This document shows positions 1-5,037 of a DNA stretch of 5,037 bases, piece by piece. The notes beneath the pieces were generated by a model. The model was not told where the DNA came from. It saw only the letters and a program-made list of their open reading frames with translations, and did not search any database. Positions within the stretch are counted from its first letter, which is position 1, and the number at the start of each line of letters is the position of its first letter. Both the position numbers and the translations under genes were made by a program. The stretch is taken from the NCBI GenBank assembly GCA_020024615.1, contig JAHHTP010000054.1, positions 1 to 5,037 of the forward strand, read 5' to 3'. The stretch comes from Oscillospiraceae bacterium. GTDB taxonomy: Bacteria > Bacillota > Clostridia > Oscillospirales > Ruminococcaceae.

Positions 1-20
1 TGTTTCTGTTCATTTAACAT
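1..20 (-). CDS. 5' end of the next operon gene (partial, unidentified)
   Basis: ATG at 20-18 starts MLNEQK and runs off the window. It is called from its ribosome binding site: AAGGAG (35-30), part of GAGGAAGGAG, stands 9 bases before the ATG. It lies 75 bases after the fliA stop on the same strand with no terminator between, so it probably belongs to the same operon. Six codons are too few to name it. An ATG at 13-11 is in another frame and has no matching SD spacing. Confidence 0.5.
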
Positions 21-99
21 CGTCAACCACTCCTTCCTCTTTTACATTGTCAGTTTCAGGTGCTATTTTTATATTCACATATCCAAACGAATTTATCAA
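10..99 (-). CDS. Possible 29-codon open frame after fliA (doubtful)
   Basis: A frame that begins at TTG 99-97, overlapping the fliA stop as TTGA, stays open to TGA 12-10, inside the first codons of the next gene. The peptide would begin INSFGYVNIKIAPETDNVKE and be acidic. A GTG at 78-76 is an alternative start. Neither has a good SD, and the downstream SD lies within it. It may be chance in an AT-rich gap, or a coupling frame. It resembles no family I know. Confidence 0.12.
   Translation of the reverse strand: MINSFGYVNIKIAPETDNVKEEGVVDDVK
30..35 (-). promoter_or_regulatory. Shine-Dalgarno of the gene downstream of fliA
   Basis: AAGGAG within the purine run GAGGAAGGAG, 9 bases before the ATG at 20-18. 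Its strength and spacing are the main reason for calling a gene start there. Confidence 0.6.
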
Positions 100-929
100 T
101 CTTTCACTTTCTTTTTTATTCCTTCTGAAAAATTATAGTAATCCATCAATTCTTTGCGCAGCTTTCCGATCGCACGCGTATGAATCTGCGACACACGCGG
201 TTCACTCACATTTATTACCTGTGCAATCTCCCTTAAAAGCAGATTTTCAACATAATAAAGCGATAATACAATTTGCTCATTTTCCTGTAACCTGCTGATT
301 GCATCCGTCAAAACCTCTTTCAGTTCCTGCTCTTCCAATACCAAGTCCGGTCTGACGCTTTCATCATCGGAAGGCACCTGAAATGATATATTTTCAGATT
401 CACTAGCATCCATCAGTCCTTCCAGCGACATCATATTATTTACAGCTACATATGCCAGTTCTTTCTGATACTTTTCTTCTGTAATCTCTAAACACTCAGC
501 CACTTCCGCACTGGTTGGGTATCTTCCTAACTTATTACACAGCTCTGTTGTAACTTCGTCAATTTTCTTAGCGCGTTTGCGAACACTTCTCGGAACCCAG
601 TCCTGTTTTCTCGCTAAATCCACTACCATGCCACGGATTCTTTTCGAAACATAAGTTTCGAACTTAACACCTTTTTCCGGATCAAATTTATCAACCGCCT
701 TTAAAAGTGTCAACAGTCCTTCGTTTATAATATCATCCAGCTGGGCAAAACCGCTGTAAATGCCGCGGAATTGCACCGCGACACTTTTGATGATATGCTC
801 ATAACGAAGGACAATCTCCCACTTGATTTCCTCATTTCCTGTTTCCTTATACAGTTGCAACAGCTGTTTGGTGTCCATCTGCTGCATATCCTGTTTCGGA
901 TTGTTCTCACAGGTTATCGGAGTTTTCAT
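96..929 (-). CDS. fliA: Flagellar sigma factor, sigma-28 family (FliA/SigD)
   Basis: This is an RNA polymerase sigma factor of the FliA/SigD/WhiG group, which transcribes late flagellar and motility genes and is normally held by the anti-sigma factor FlgM until hook completion. The product has 277 residues, slightly longer than SigD proteins of about 255, through short extensions at both ends. Region 2 spans about 39-112 (LRYEHIIKSV, LDDIINEGLLTLLKAVDKFD, KFETYVSKRIRGMVVD) and runs into DWVPRSVRKRAKKID. Region 3 spans about 115-170, then an acidic linker (172-200). Region 4 spans about 204-262, with a helix-turn-helix at LLREIAQVINVSEPRVSQIH (231-250) and then TRAIGKLRKEL. The ATG shares ATGA with the flhA stop; AAAGGA lies 10 bases upstream inside flhA. 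M15 and M18 are possible internal starts but have weaker support. FlgM is not in the window. The family is certain, and the SigD-type role is very likely from the context. Confidence 0.95.
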   Translation of the reverse strand: MKTPITCENNPKQDMQQMDTKQLLQLYKETGNEEIKWEIVLRYEHIIKSVAVQFRGIYSGFAQLDDIINEGLLTLLKAVDKFDPEKGVKFETYVSKRIRGMVVDLARKQDWVPRSVRKRAKKIDEVTTELCNKLGRYPTSAEVAECLEITEEKYQKELAYVAVNNMMSLEGLMDASESENISFQVPSDDESVRPDLVLEEQELKEVLTDAISRLQENEQIVLSLYYVENLLLREIAQVINVSEPRVSQIHTRAIGKLRKELMDYYNFSEGIKKKVKD

Positions 930-3025
930 GTGTTCACCGTCCTTTGTTCAGGCATTGCTGACATTTCCATTGTAACATTCCCAATTGCTTGAATCTGAAC
1001 ATTATTGGTTACTTCATTAAAGGCCAGTACATATACATCCGGATAAAACTGTGTAATCATCTTGCTGAAGTAACCGCGGATTACTTGGCTTACCAAAATA
1101 ATCGGCGTCTGTGACAGTTCGTGAAATTTCTTGATATATTCACCAATCTGTCCCACTGTCTGCTGCATCAGATCAGCACCCATTGCAAGGTAGGTTCCCT
1201 GCTCATTACGGGTCAGCGAAGATATGATTCTGCGTTCAACCTCTGCATCAAGTGTAATAACACGAAGCTGACCATCCTCACAGAATCTTCTGGTAATGGT
1301 ACGAGCCAATGCGCCTCGCACTTGTTCGATTGCCGCATCAATATCTCGTCCTGCATTCAGTGCTTCTGCAAGATTTTCCAAAATCAGGCTGATATCCTTA
1401 ATTGGGATGCCTTCTTTTAGTAAGTTCCGCAGCACTTTTTCCAAGGTTTGATAAGAAACCACTTTTGGAACAACTTCTTCCACCAATTCCGGATCCGTTT
1501 GTTTCAGATTCTCGATCAGCTGCATGGTTTCTGCACGATTCAGCAATTCATACGCATGTTTTTTAACAATTTCTGATAAATGAGTTAGCATAACAGAAAG
1601 AGGATCAATAACATTATATCCATAAATTTCCGCAAGCTCTTTGTTTTCCGGCAGAATCCATCTGGACGGAATGCCGTAGGCCGGCTCAATGGTTTCAATA
1701 CCATCAATTTCACCCAACGGATTAGACGGCTCCAACGCAAGCAGGTAATCCACCAAAATTTCACCCTGCGCAACTTCCTCTCCGCGGATGCGAATCACAT
1801 ACTGATTGGTTCCCAGTGAAGCCGCATCATGCAAACGAATCGATGGGAATACAAAACCCATATCCTGCGCATACTGCCGACGGAAAATAACAATACGATT
1901 AATCAGTTTACCACCACGGCTCTCATCCACCAGCGGAATCAAACTATATCCAAATTCCATTTCAATCGGCTCTACCGTCAACAGAGAGTAAACATTGTTA
2001 ATATCCTTAAAGTAATCATTCTCGCTTGGCATTTCTTCAGGGGCAACAACCGCCTGCTGCTCGGTGGCTTCCTCGACGGCCTTCTGTGATTCCATACGCT
2101 TCTGAACAACCAAACCACCCACAGTCAATGCACCGCCGCCGATAAACAAAGCAACATGCGGAGTATTCGGAATCATTGCCAGCAAAATCAGAATCACACC
2201 GGTTGCCATAATCGCACGTGGCTGAGCTGAAAACTGGCGTATAACATCGACACTAAGGCTGCCTTCCGAAACAGAACGCGTTACAATCATACCCGTTGCA
2301 GTAGAAATCATCAGTGCTGGCAACTGAGAAACCAGACCGTCACCAATTGTAGCGATAGAATAGGTTGCCAAAACGGAAGCAAAGTCACCACCACTCATCA
2401 TGCCAATCATCAAACCGCCGACAAAGTTAATCAGCGTAATAATCAAAGACATGACGGCATCGCCCTTAACGATTTTTGTAGCACCGTCCATAGCGCCGTA
2501 GAAGTCGGCCTCTTTTTGAATCTTATGGCGTCTCATACGCGCTACTTCTTCTGTAATCAGTCCAGAAGAAAGATCTGCATCAATCGCCATCTGTTTACCA
2601 GGCATTGCATCCAAGGTGAATCGTGCAGCAACTTCTGCAACACGCTCCGCACCTTTGGTAATAACAATAAACTGAATCAACACGATAATCAGGAAAATAA
2701 CAATACCAATGATAATATTACCGCCGGTAATCAACTGTCCGAAATTATTGATAACGGTACCAGCATTACCACCATTGGAAAGAATCAGACGAGTACTTGA
2801 TACATTCAATCCCAATCGGAACAATGTCGTGATTAAGAGAAGCGACGGAAAAATAGAAAATTCCAGTGCTTCCGATATATTCATTGTGATCATCAAAATC
2901 ATAGTAGCAAGACCAATGTTGACGATCAGCAAAAAGTCCAACATAAAGGTCGGCAGAGGTACAATCAGAAACAGAACGACTACCACCACGCATAGCGCTA
3001 CTGCATTATTAAAAAAACGCTTCAT
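926..3025 (-). CDS. flhA: Flagellar export protein FlhA
   Basis: FlhA forms the nonameric ring of the flagellar type III export gate; its cytoplasmic domain binds chaperone-substrate complexes, and its membrane part is tied to proton-driven export. The 699-residue length is normal for the family. The N-terminal half (about 1-306) has some eight hydrophobic segments. The loop between them carries the FHIPEP family signature at 128-151, with core ARFTLDAMPGKQMAIDAD, followed by YGAMDGATKIVKGDA (176-190), where D180 corresponds to a conserved aspartate important in other FlhA proteins. A Glu-rich linker (about 311-340) leads to the cytoplasmic domain, with RIVIFRRQYAQDMGFVFPSI (377-396), GIPSRWI (451-457) and THLSEIVKKHAYELLNR (481-497). 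The ATG start has AGGAGG. Codons 3-5 contain a T7 run. The stop TGA overlaps the fliA ATG. No flhF or flhG follows. The identification is very strong. Confidence 0.98.
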   Translation of the reverse strand: MKRFFNNAVALCVVVVVLFLIVPLPTFMLDFLLIVNIGLATMILMITMNISEALEFSIFPSLLLITTLFRLGLNVSSTRLILSNGGNAGTVINNFGQLITGGNIIIGIVIFLIIVLIQFIVITKGAERVAEVAARFTLDAMPGKQMAIDADLSSGLITEEVARMRRHKIQKEADFYGAMDGATKIVKGDAVMSLIITLINFVGGLMIGMMSGGDFASVLATYSIATIGDGLVSQLPALMISTATGMIVTRSVSEGSLSVDVIRQFSAQPRAIMATGVILILLAMIPNTPHVALFIGGGALTVGGLVVQKRMESQKAVEEATEQQAVVAPEEMPSENDYFKDINNVYSLLTVEPIEMEFGYSLIPLVDESRGGKLINRIVIFRRQYAQDMGFVFPSIRLHDAASLGTNQYVIRIRGEEVAQGEILVDYLLALEPSNPLGEIDGIETIEPAYGIPSRWILPENKELAEIYGYNVIDPLSVMLTHLSEIVKKHAYELLNRAETMQLIENLKQTDPELVEEVVPKVVSYQTLEKVLRNLLKEGIPIKDISLILENLAEALNAGRDIDAAIEQVRGALARTITRRFCEDGQLRVITLDAEVERRIISSLTRNEQGTYLAMGADLMQQTVGQIGEYIKKFHELSQTPIILVSQVIRGYFSKMITQFYPDVYVLAFNEVTNNVQIQAIGNVTMEMSAMPEQRTVNT

Positions 3026-3138
3026 GCGTTGTTCCCTCCTATTCTCATATCAATAGAGCTTATTGCCGTTCTTATGATTCTTTCTATCTTGTGCTGCCAT
3101 CCTGCAACATCAATTTTTCCGATAGAGGTGTATCTCAC
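3022..3138 (-). CDS. Putative small bridging ORF between flhB and flhA (38 aa, hypothetical)
   Basis: The 109-base gap between flhB and flhA is open in one frame from end to end. It starts at GTG 3138-3136, which shares GTGA with the flhB stop, and it ends at TGA 3024-3022, which shares ATGA with the flhA start. The predicted peptide begins VRYTSIGKIDVAG and continues with WQHKIERIIRTAISSIDMRI (residues 14-33), whose hydrophobic residues fall at helix-like spacing (W14, I18, I21/I22, A25, I29). It is net basic, with no signal peptide and no family I recognise. There is no clear SD before the GTG, so translation would depend on reinitiation after flhB. Codons such as AGA and ATA are frequent but also occur in flhA, so codon use does not decide. 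A chance open frame, or a leader that serves only to couple flhA to flhB, is quite possible. Confidence 0.3.
   Translation of the reverse strand: MRYTSIGKIDVAGWQHKIERIIRTAISSIDMRIGGNNA
3035..3040 (-). promoter_or_regulatory. flhA Shine-Dalgarno
   Basis: A perfect AGGAGG lies 9 bases before the flhA ATG (3025-3023). The surrounding AGGAGGGAACA is identical to the flhB site. It indicates that flhA can recruit ribosomes on its own even though a frame overlaps its start. Confidence 0.8.
3036..3058 (-). promoter_or_regulatory. Weak hairpin touching the flhA SD
   Basis: On the minus strand CTATT (3056-3052) pairs with AATAG (3043-3039) across an 8-base loop. With one bulged G the stem can be extended by CT-AG at 3058-3057 and 3037-3036, which covers most of the SD. 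The stem is AU-rich and would be only marginally stable, so it is a modest candidate for coupling flhA to translation of the preceding region. Confidence 0.25.
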
Positions 3139-4202
3139 TTTACCAACTGTTTTTGCGCATTCAGCTTGAAAATGTAAACCAGAACCTCTGCAACGGCACC
3201 ATAGAGTTCCTGTGGAATTTCCTGATTGAGATCTACCTGTGCATAAAGCTGACGAGCAAGTGGAACATTTTCCATAACCGCCACGCCAGCATCCTCCGCC
3301 ACTTTTACAATACGCAGTGCCAGTTCGTCCTGTCCTTTGGCTAGCACAATTGGGGCTGCATCAACTTCTGGACGATATCGCAAAGCTACTGCAAAATGCG
3401 TTGGATTTCGAATGACCACATCCGCTTGAGGAACCTGCTGCATCATACGGCTTTGCGCCCTTTGACGCTGCATCTCCTTAATCTTTCCTTTAATCTGTGG
3501 GTCACCCTCTGTTTGTTTGTATTCTTCTTTAATTTCCTGTTTACTCATACGCAGTTCGCGCTCAAAATGCCACCACTGGTACAAAAAGTCACCAGCAGCC
3601 AATACAATAAACGCAATAATAATCCGAATGACCATACTGCGCCCAAGTTCAAACATACGAATACAAGAAGATATAATATCTGTATGTAAATATTTGTAGC
3701 TTTCCACAAATATATTTTTTACGCTCATGTAAATGAGAATCATTAAAATACAAATCTTTAGAATGCCCTTTAATGCCTCCATTACACTTCGCATGGAAAA
3801 AAGACGCTTGAATCCTTGAAGCGGATTGATTTTACTGAATTTTGGCTTCATCAGCTCTGCACTTACCAGCATACGCGTCTGACCAAAGGTTGCAGCAACG
3901 GCACATACAGCTGTGACAAGCAGAAGTGGAAGTGTGGTTTTAACCAAAACCAACAGCCCTTGCTTTGCCAGATCCGGCAGTATCTGTATAATTGCTGTAT
4001 TTTTTCCGCACTGTTGGATGCAGAATTGGATATACCCAGCAATTTCCTGTGCAATCATGGGTCCCATCAGGAAAAAAGTGGCACTGGCTCCAATCAGCGT
4101 TGCAACCGATACTGCATCCTGACTGAGGAATACATTACCTTTTTTTCGCTCATCCCGTCGCTTTTTGGGAGTCGCTTTTTCGGTTTTTGAACTATCTGCC
4201 AA
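3135..4202 (-). CDS. flhB: Flagellar export switch protein FlhB
   Basis: FlhB is the membrane protein of the flagellar export apparatus that sets substrate specificity. Its cytoplasmic domain self-cleaves between Asn and Pro of NPTH, and export then shifts from rod/hook to filament proteins. The product has 355 residues, typical for the family. The N-terminus has the conserved basic TEKATPKKRRDERKKGNV (7-24). Four hydrophobic segments lie near 30-55, 83-107, 141-163 and 187-211. A charged linker with the KQEIKEEYKQTEGDPQIK signature (221-238) follows, then NPTH at 266-269 with intact N266 and P267. The C-terminal domain carries ENVPLARQLY (311-320) and IPQELYGAVAEVLVYIF (329-345). It ends soon after, with no long extension. 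The start is TTG, supported by an AGGAGG. An A7 run covers codons 18-20. The stop TGA is overlapped by a GTG that opens a 38-codon frame leading to flhA. The identification is very strong. Confidence 0.97.
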   Translation of the reverse strand: MADSSKTEKATPKKRRDERKKGNVFLSQDAVSVATLIGASATFFLMGPMIAQEIAGYIQFCIQQCGKNTAIIQILPDLAKQGLLVLVKTTLPLLLVTAVCAVAATFGQTRMLVSAELMKPKFSKINPLQGFKRLFSMRSVMEALKGILKICILMILIYMSVKNIFVESYKYLHTDIISSCIRMFELGRSMVIRIIIAFIVLAAGDFLYQWWHFERELRMSKQEIKEEYKQTEGDPQIKGKIKEMQRQRAQSRMMQQVPQADVVIRNPTHFAVALRYRPEVDAAPIVLAKGQDELALRIVKVAEDAGVAVMENVPLARQLYAQVDLNQEIPQELYGAVAEVLVYIFKLNAQKQLVK

Positions 4203-4206
4203 TGCC

Positions 4207-4230
4207 CTGTTCCCTCCTTTTGCAGAACAG
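4207..4230 (-). promoter_or_regulatory. Inverted repeat presenting the flhB SD in its loop
   Basis: CTGTTC (minus strand 4230-4225) and GAACAG (4212-4207) are a perfect 6-bp inverted repeat. The 12-base loop (4224-4213) contains the AGGAGG of flhB. A G-U pair can be added at each end. The structure lies wholly in the fliR-flhB gap. It could either display the SD or limit 30S access to it. The sequence is seen; the function is inferred. Confidence 0.4.
4213..4218 (-). promoter_or_regulatory. flhB Shine-Dalgarno (decides a TTG start)
   Basis: A perfect AGGAGG stands 10 bases before the TTG at 4202-4200. No in-frame ATG, GTG or other TTG lies between it and the conserved N-terminus of FlhB, so this site fixes TTG as the start. 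The stretch AGGAGGGAACA is repeated exactly before flhA. Confidence 0.8.
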
Positions 4231-4241
4231 ATTCTTTTGAA

Positions 4242-5006
4242 TTAAACCAGTTGTAATACCCTTTCCAAAGCGTTCAACATTTTAACTTCCACTTGTAGGA
4301 AAAACTCGCTGAACGGTGCAACCAGGAAAAACATCATCAAAAGACCAATTACTACTTTCAGTTCAATGTTAATGGAAAACACATTGATTTGCGGAATGAC
4401 CTTCATCAAGATTCCCATTCCCAGCTGACCGAGTAATTCTGCTACAAGAATCGGCACGCATAATTTCACTGCTAGAATTGTGCATTCAATGAACAGTTCT
4501 AAAATAGCACGCACTAAAATCTCAATATTGAAGGACACCATTCCAAAAGGAACACCAGTTCCGGAAGTGATTAGAATACGGAACAATGTATGATGGCCGT
4601 TTGCCGCAAAAAACAGCAGAATCATCATTGCATTCAAAAAAACCGCCGTAACCGAAAGATTCGCGTGAGAACCAGCATCATAAATCTGGTTCATCGTCAT
4701 ACCCATTTGGGTATCTATCATGTGTCCTGCCAATTGCGGGATATAAAGGAAGAAATGAACAATCAATCCTAAAAGGAATCCCACCAGCAGTTCCAACAGA
4801 ATATGAACGGAAAATACAACAATTCCGCTTGGTACAACTACTGTCTGCTCCGTTAGCGAAGCAGTAAATACGGATAATACAAGAATAAATCCTGCACGAA
4901 CCAATCCAGGAATATTATTTCTGCTTAACAGCGGATTGAATAAAATAAAACCACTAACCCTTGCTGTGATATATAAAAACAGTGTAAATTCCTGCCAGTC
5001 TACCAT
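4242..5006 (-). CDS. fliR: Flagellar biosynthetic protein FliR (export gate subunit)
   Basis: FliR is an integral membrane component of the flagellar type III secretion apparatus; with FliP and FliQ it builds the export gate in the inner face of the basal body. The 254-residue product has the usual family length (about 250-265). Hydrophobic segments lie near residues 7-27, 37-51, 61-89, 121-137, 163-200 and 213-233. Family landmarks are the NIPGLVRAG stretch after the first helix (31-39), the loop IDTQMGMTMNQIYD (97-110), and VIPQINVFSI (203-212) before the last helix. The ATG start has a GGTGAT SD, and the N-terminus lines up with other FliR proteins. The stop is TAA, and 38 bases then separate it from the flhB TTG. 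It is not fused to FlhB, although FliR-FlhB fusions are known in some clostridia. A T7 run sits inside the gene at 4636-4642. The identification is strong. Confidence 0.95.
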   Translation of the reverse strand: MVDWQEFTLFLYITARVSGFILFNPLLSRNNIPGLVRAGFILVLSVFTASLTEQTVVVPSGIVVFSVHILLELLVGFLLGLIVHFFLYIPQLAGHMIDTQMGMTMNQIYDAGSHANLSVTAVFLNAMMILLFFAANGHHTLFRILITSGTGVPFGMVSFNIEILVRAILELFIECTILAVKLCVPILVAELLGQLGMGILMKVIPQINVFSINIELKVVIGLLMMFFLVAPFSEFFLQVEVKMLNALERVLQLV

Positions 5007-5037
5007 ATCATCACCATACAGCCGTTCTGTATGATAC
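5000..5037 (-). CDS. 3' tail of an upstream gene, probably fliQ (partial, frame uncertain)
   Basis: Only 38 bases are present, so the identity rests on context: fliQ very commonly precedes fliR in flagellar operons. Three readings are possible on the minus strand. One frame ends with TAG at 5002-5000, so its last residues would be IIQNGCMVMIW and it would overlap the fliR start by 7 bases. A second ends with TGA at 5013-5011. The third is the fliR frame itself and has no stop before the fliR ATG. FliQ is a short two-helix export-gate subunit with a poorly conserved tail, so the residues do not settle the frame. I list the overlapping TAG reading as the outer bound. The gene name is inference. 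Confidence 0.3.
   Translation of the reverse strand, partial: IIQNGCMVMIW
5010..5015 (-). promoter_or_regulatory. fliR Shine-Dalgarno
   Basis: GGTGAT on the minus strand matches the right-hand half of the full anti-SD complement AGGAGGTGAT. Its GG lies 7 bases before the ATG at 5006-5004. It supports this ATG as the start although the frame is open upstream to the window edge. Confidence 0.55.
5012..5036 (-). promoter_or_regulatory. Hairpin covering the fliR ribosome binding site
   Basis: On the minus strand CATACAG (5033-5027) and CTGTATG (5021-5015) form a perfect 7-bp inverted repeat with a 5-base loop AACGG. Two G-U wobbles and one A-U pair can extend it to about 10 bp, to positions 5036 and 5012. 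The 3' arm takes in the GGTG part of the fliR SD. A ribosome finishing the upstream gene would run through this arm and free the site, which would couple fliR translation to its neighbour. The repeat is seen; the regulatory role is inferred. Confidence 0.45.

Noticed and set aside
21..95. Possible terminator after fliA
   Set aside because: The gap has no GC-rich stem followed by a T run, and a strong ribosome site for another gene follows, so the operon appears to continue.
172..200. FliA residues 172-200 (an acidic linker between sigma regions 3 and 4) as a novel insertion; positions here are residues, not bases
   Set aside because: Bacillus SigD has a linker of similar length and acidity at the same place, so this is normal for the family.
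47..298. 83-codon open frame on the plus strand opposite the fliA 3' end
   Set aside because: It overlaps sigma region 4 in antisense and has no ribosome site or recognisable domain.
914..920. CCGATAA on the minus strand at the fliA start, resembling a sigma-28 -10 element (GCCGATAA)
   Set aside because: The position 15 bases upstream reads ACGG rather than TAAA, and the nearest CAAA is about 6 bases too far. It falls inside coding sequence. Self-activation from here is not supported.
2709..3056. 115-codon open frame on the plus strand opposite the flhA start
   Set aside because: Antisense to the hydrophobic FlhA N-terminus. Its low-complexity Ile/Thr/Arg content is what reverse-complemented membrane codons give.
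3026..3134. Possible terminator or promoter in the flhB-flhA gap
   Set aside because: No terminator hairpin with a T tract and no convincing -35/-10 pair. The only inverted repeat is weak and overlaps the flhA SD.
3816..4190. 124-codon open frame on the plus strand opposite flhB
   Set aside because: It lies wholly antisense to the well-conserved FlhB coding sequence, is rich in Cys, Ser and His in no domain-like order, and has no neighbouring plus-strand gene. It is a shadow of flhB.
1..5037. A previously undescribed system, CRISPR array, insertion sequence or phage element
   Set aside because: The window is almost fully occupied by four recognisable flagellar genes. No repeat array, transposase, integrase or terminal inverted repeat was seen on either strand.

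Overview
The window is a piece of a bacterial flagellar operon, and every gene in it is read from the minus strand. In transcription order, from high to low coordinate, it holds: the last bases of an upstream gene (probably fliQ), fliR, flhB, flhA, fliA (the flagellar sigma factor, sigma-28/SigD type), and the first codons of one further gene that runs off the low-coordinate edge. The protein sequences point to a Firmicute, most likely of class Clostridia. The reasons are strong AGGAGG ribosome binding sites, SigD-like spacing and motifs in the sigma factor, moderate-to-low GC, and a tightly packed fliR-flhB-flhA-sigma order. I cannot name a genus.

Layout. Positions 5000-5037 carry only a short coding tail whose frame is uncertain. 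fliR (4242-5006) and flhB (3135-4202) are separated by 38 bases before the flhB Shine-Dalgarno (SD) leader ends. flhB starts with TTG. Between flhB and flhA lie 109 bases, which are spanned by a 38-codon open frame that overlaps the flhB stop (GTGA) and the flhA start (ATGA). flhA (926-3025) overlaps fliA (96-929) by an ATGA. After fliA there is a short AT-rich gap and then a well-placed ribosome binding site for the next gene at position 20. No terminator, promoter, RNA gene, mobile element or repeat array is visible.

How the genes work together. FliR, FlhB and FlhA are membrane parts of the flagellar type III export apparatus at the base of the basal body. FliR (with FliP and FliQ) forms the export gate. 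FlhB autocleaves at its NPTH motif and switches substrate class from rod/hook to filament proteins. FlhA is the ring whose cytoplasmic domain docks chaperone-substrate complexes. FliA then directs transcription of late genes such as flagellin. Fusing its translation to flhA ties sigma-factor supply to the export gate.

This is mostly a conventional housekeeping/motility locus. The points worth a second look are small. They are the bridging mini-ORF between flhB and flhA, short inverted repeats around the SDs of fliR, flhB and flhA that suggest translational coupling, the absence of flhF/flhG between flhA and fliA, and 7-base homopolymers in fliR, flhB and flhA, two of them within the first 20 codons.
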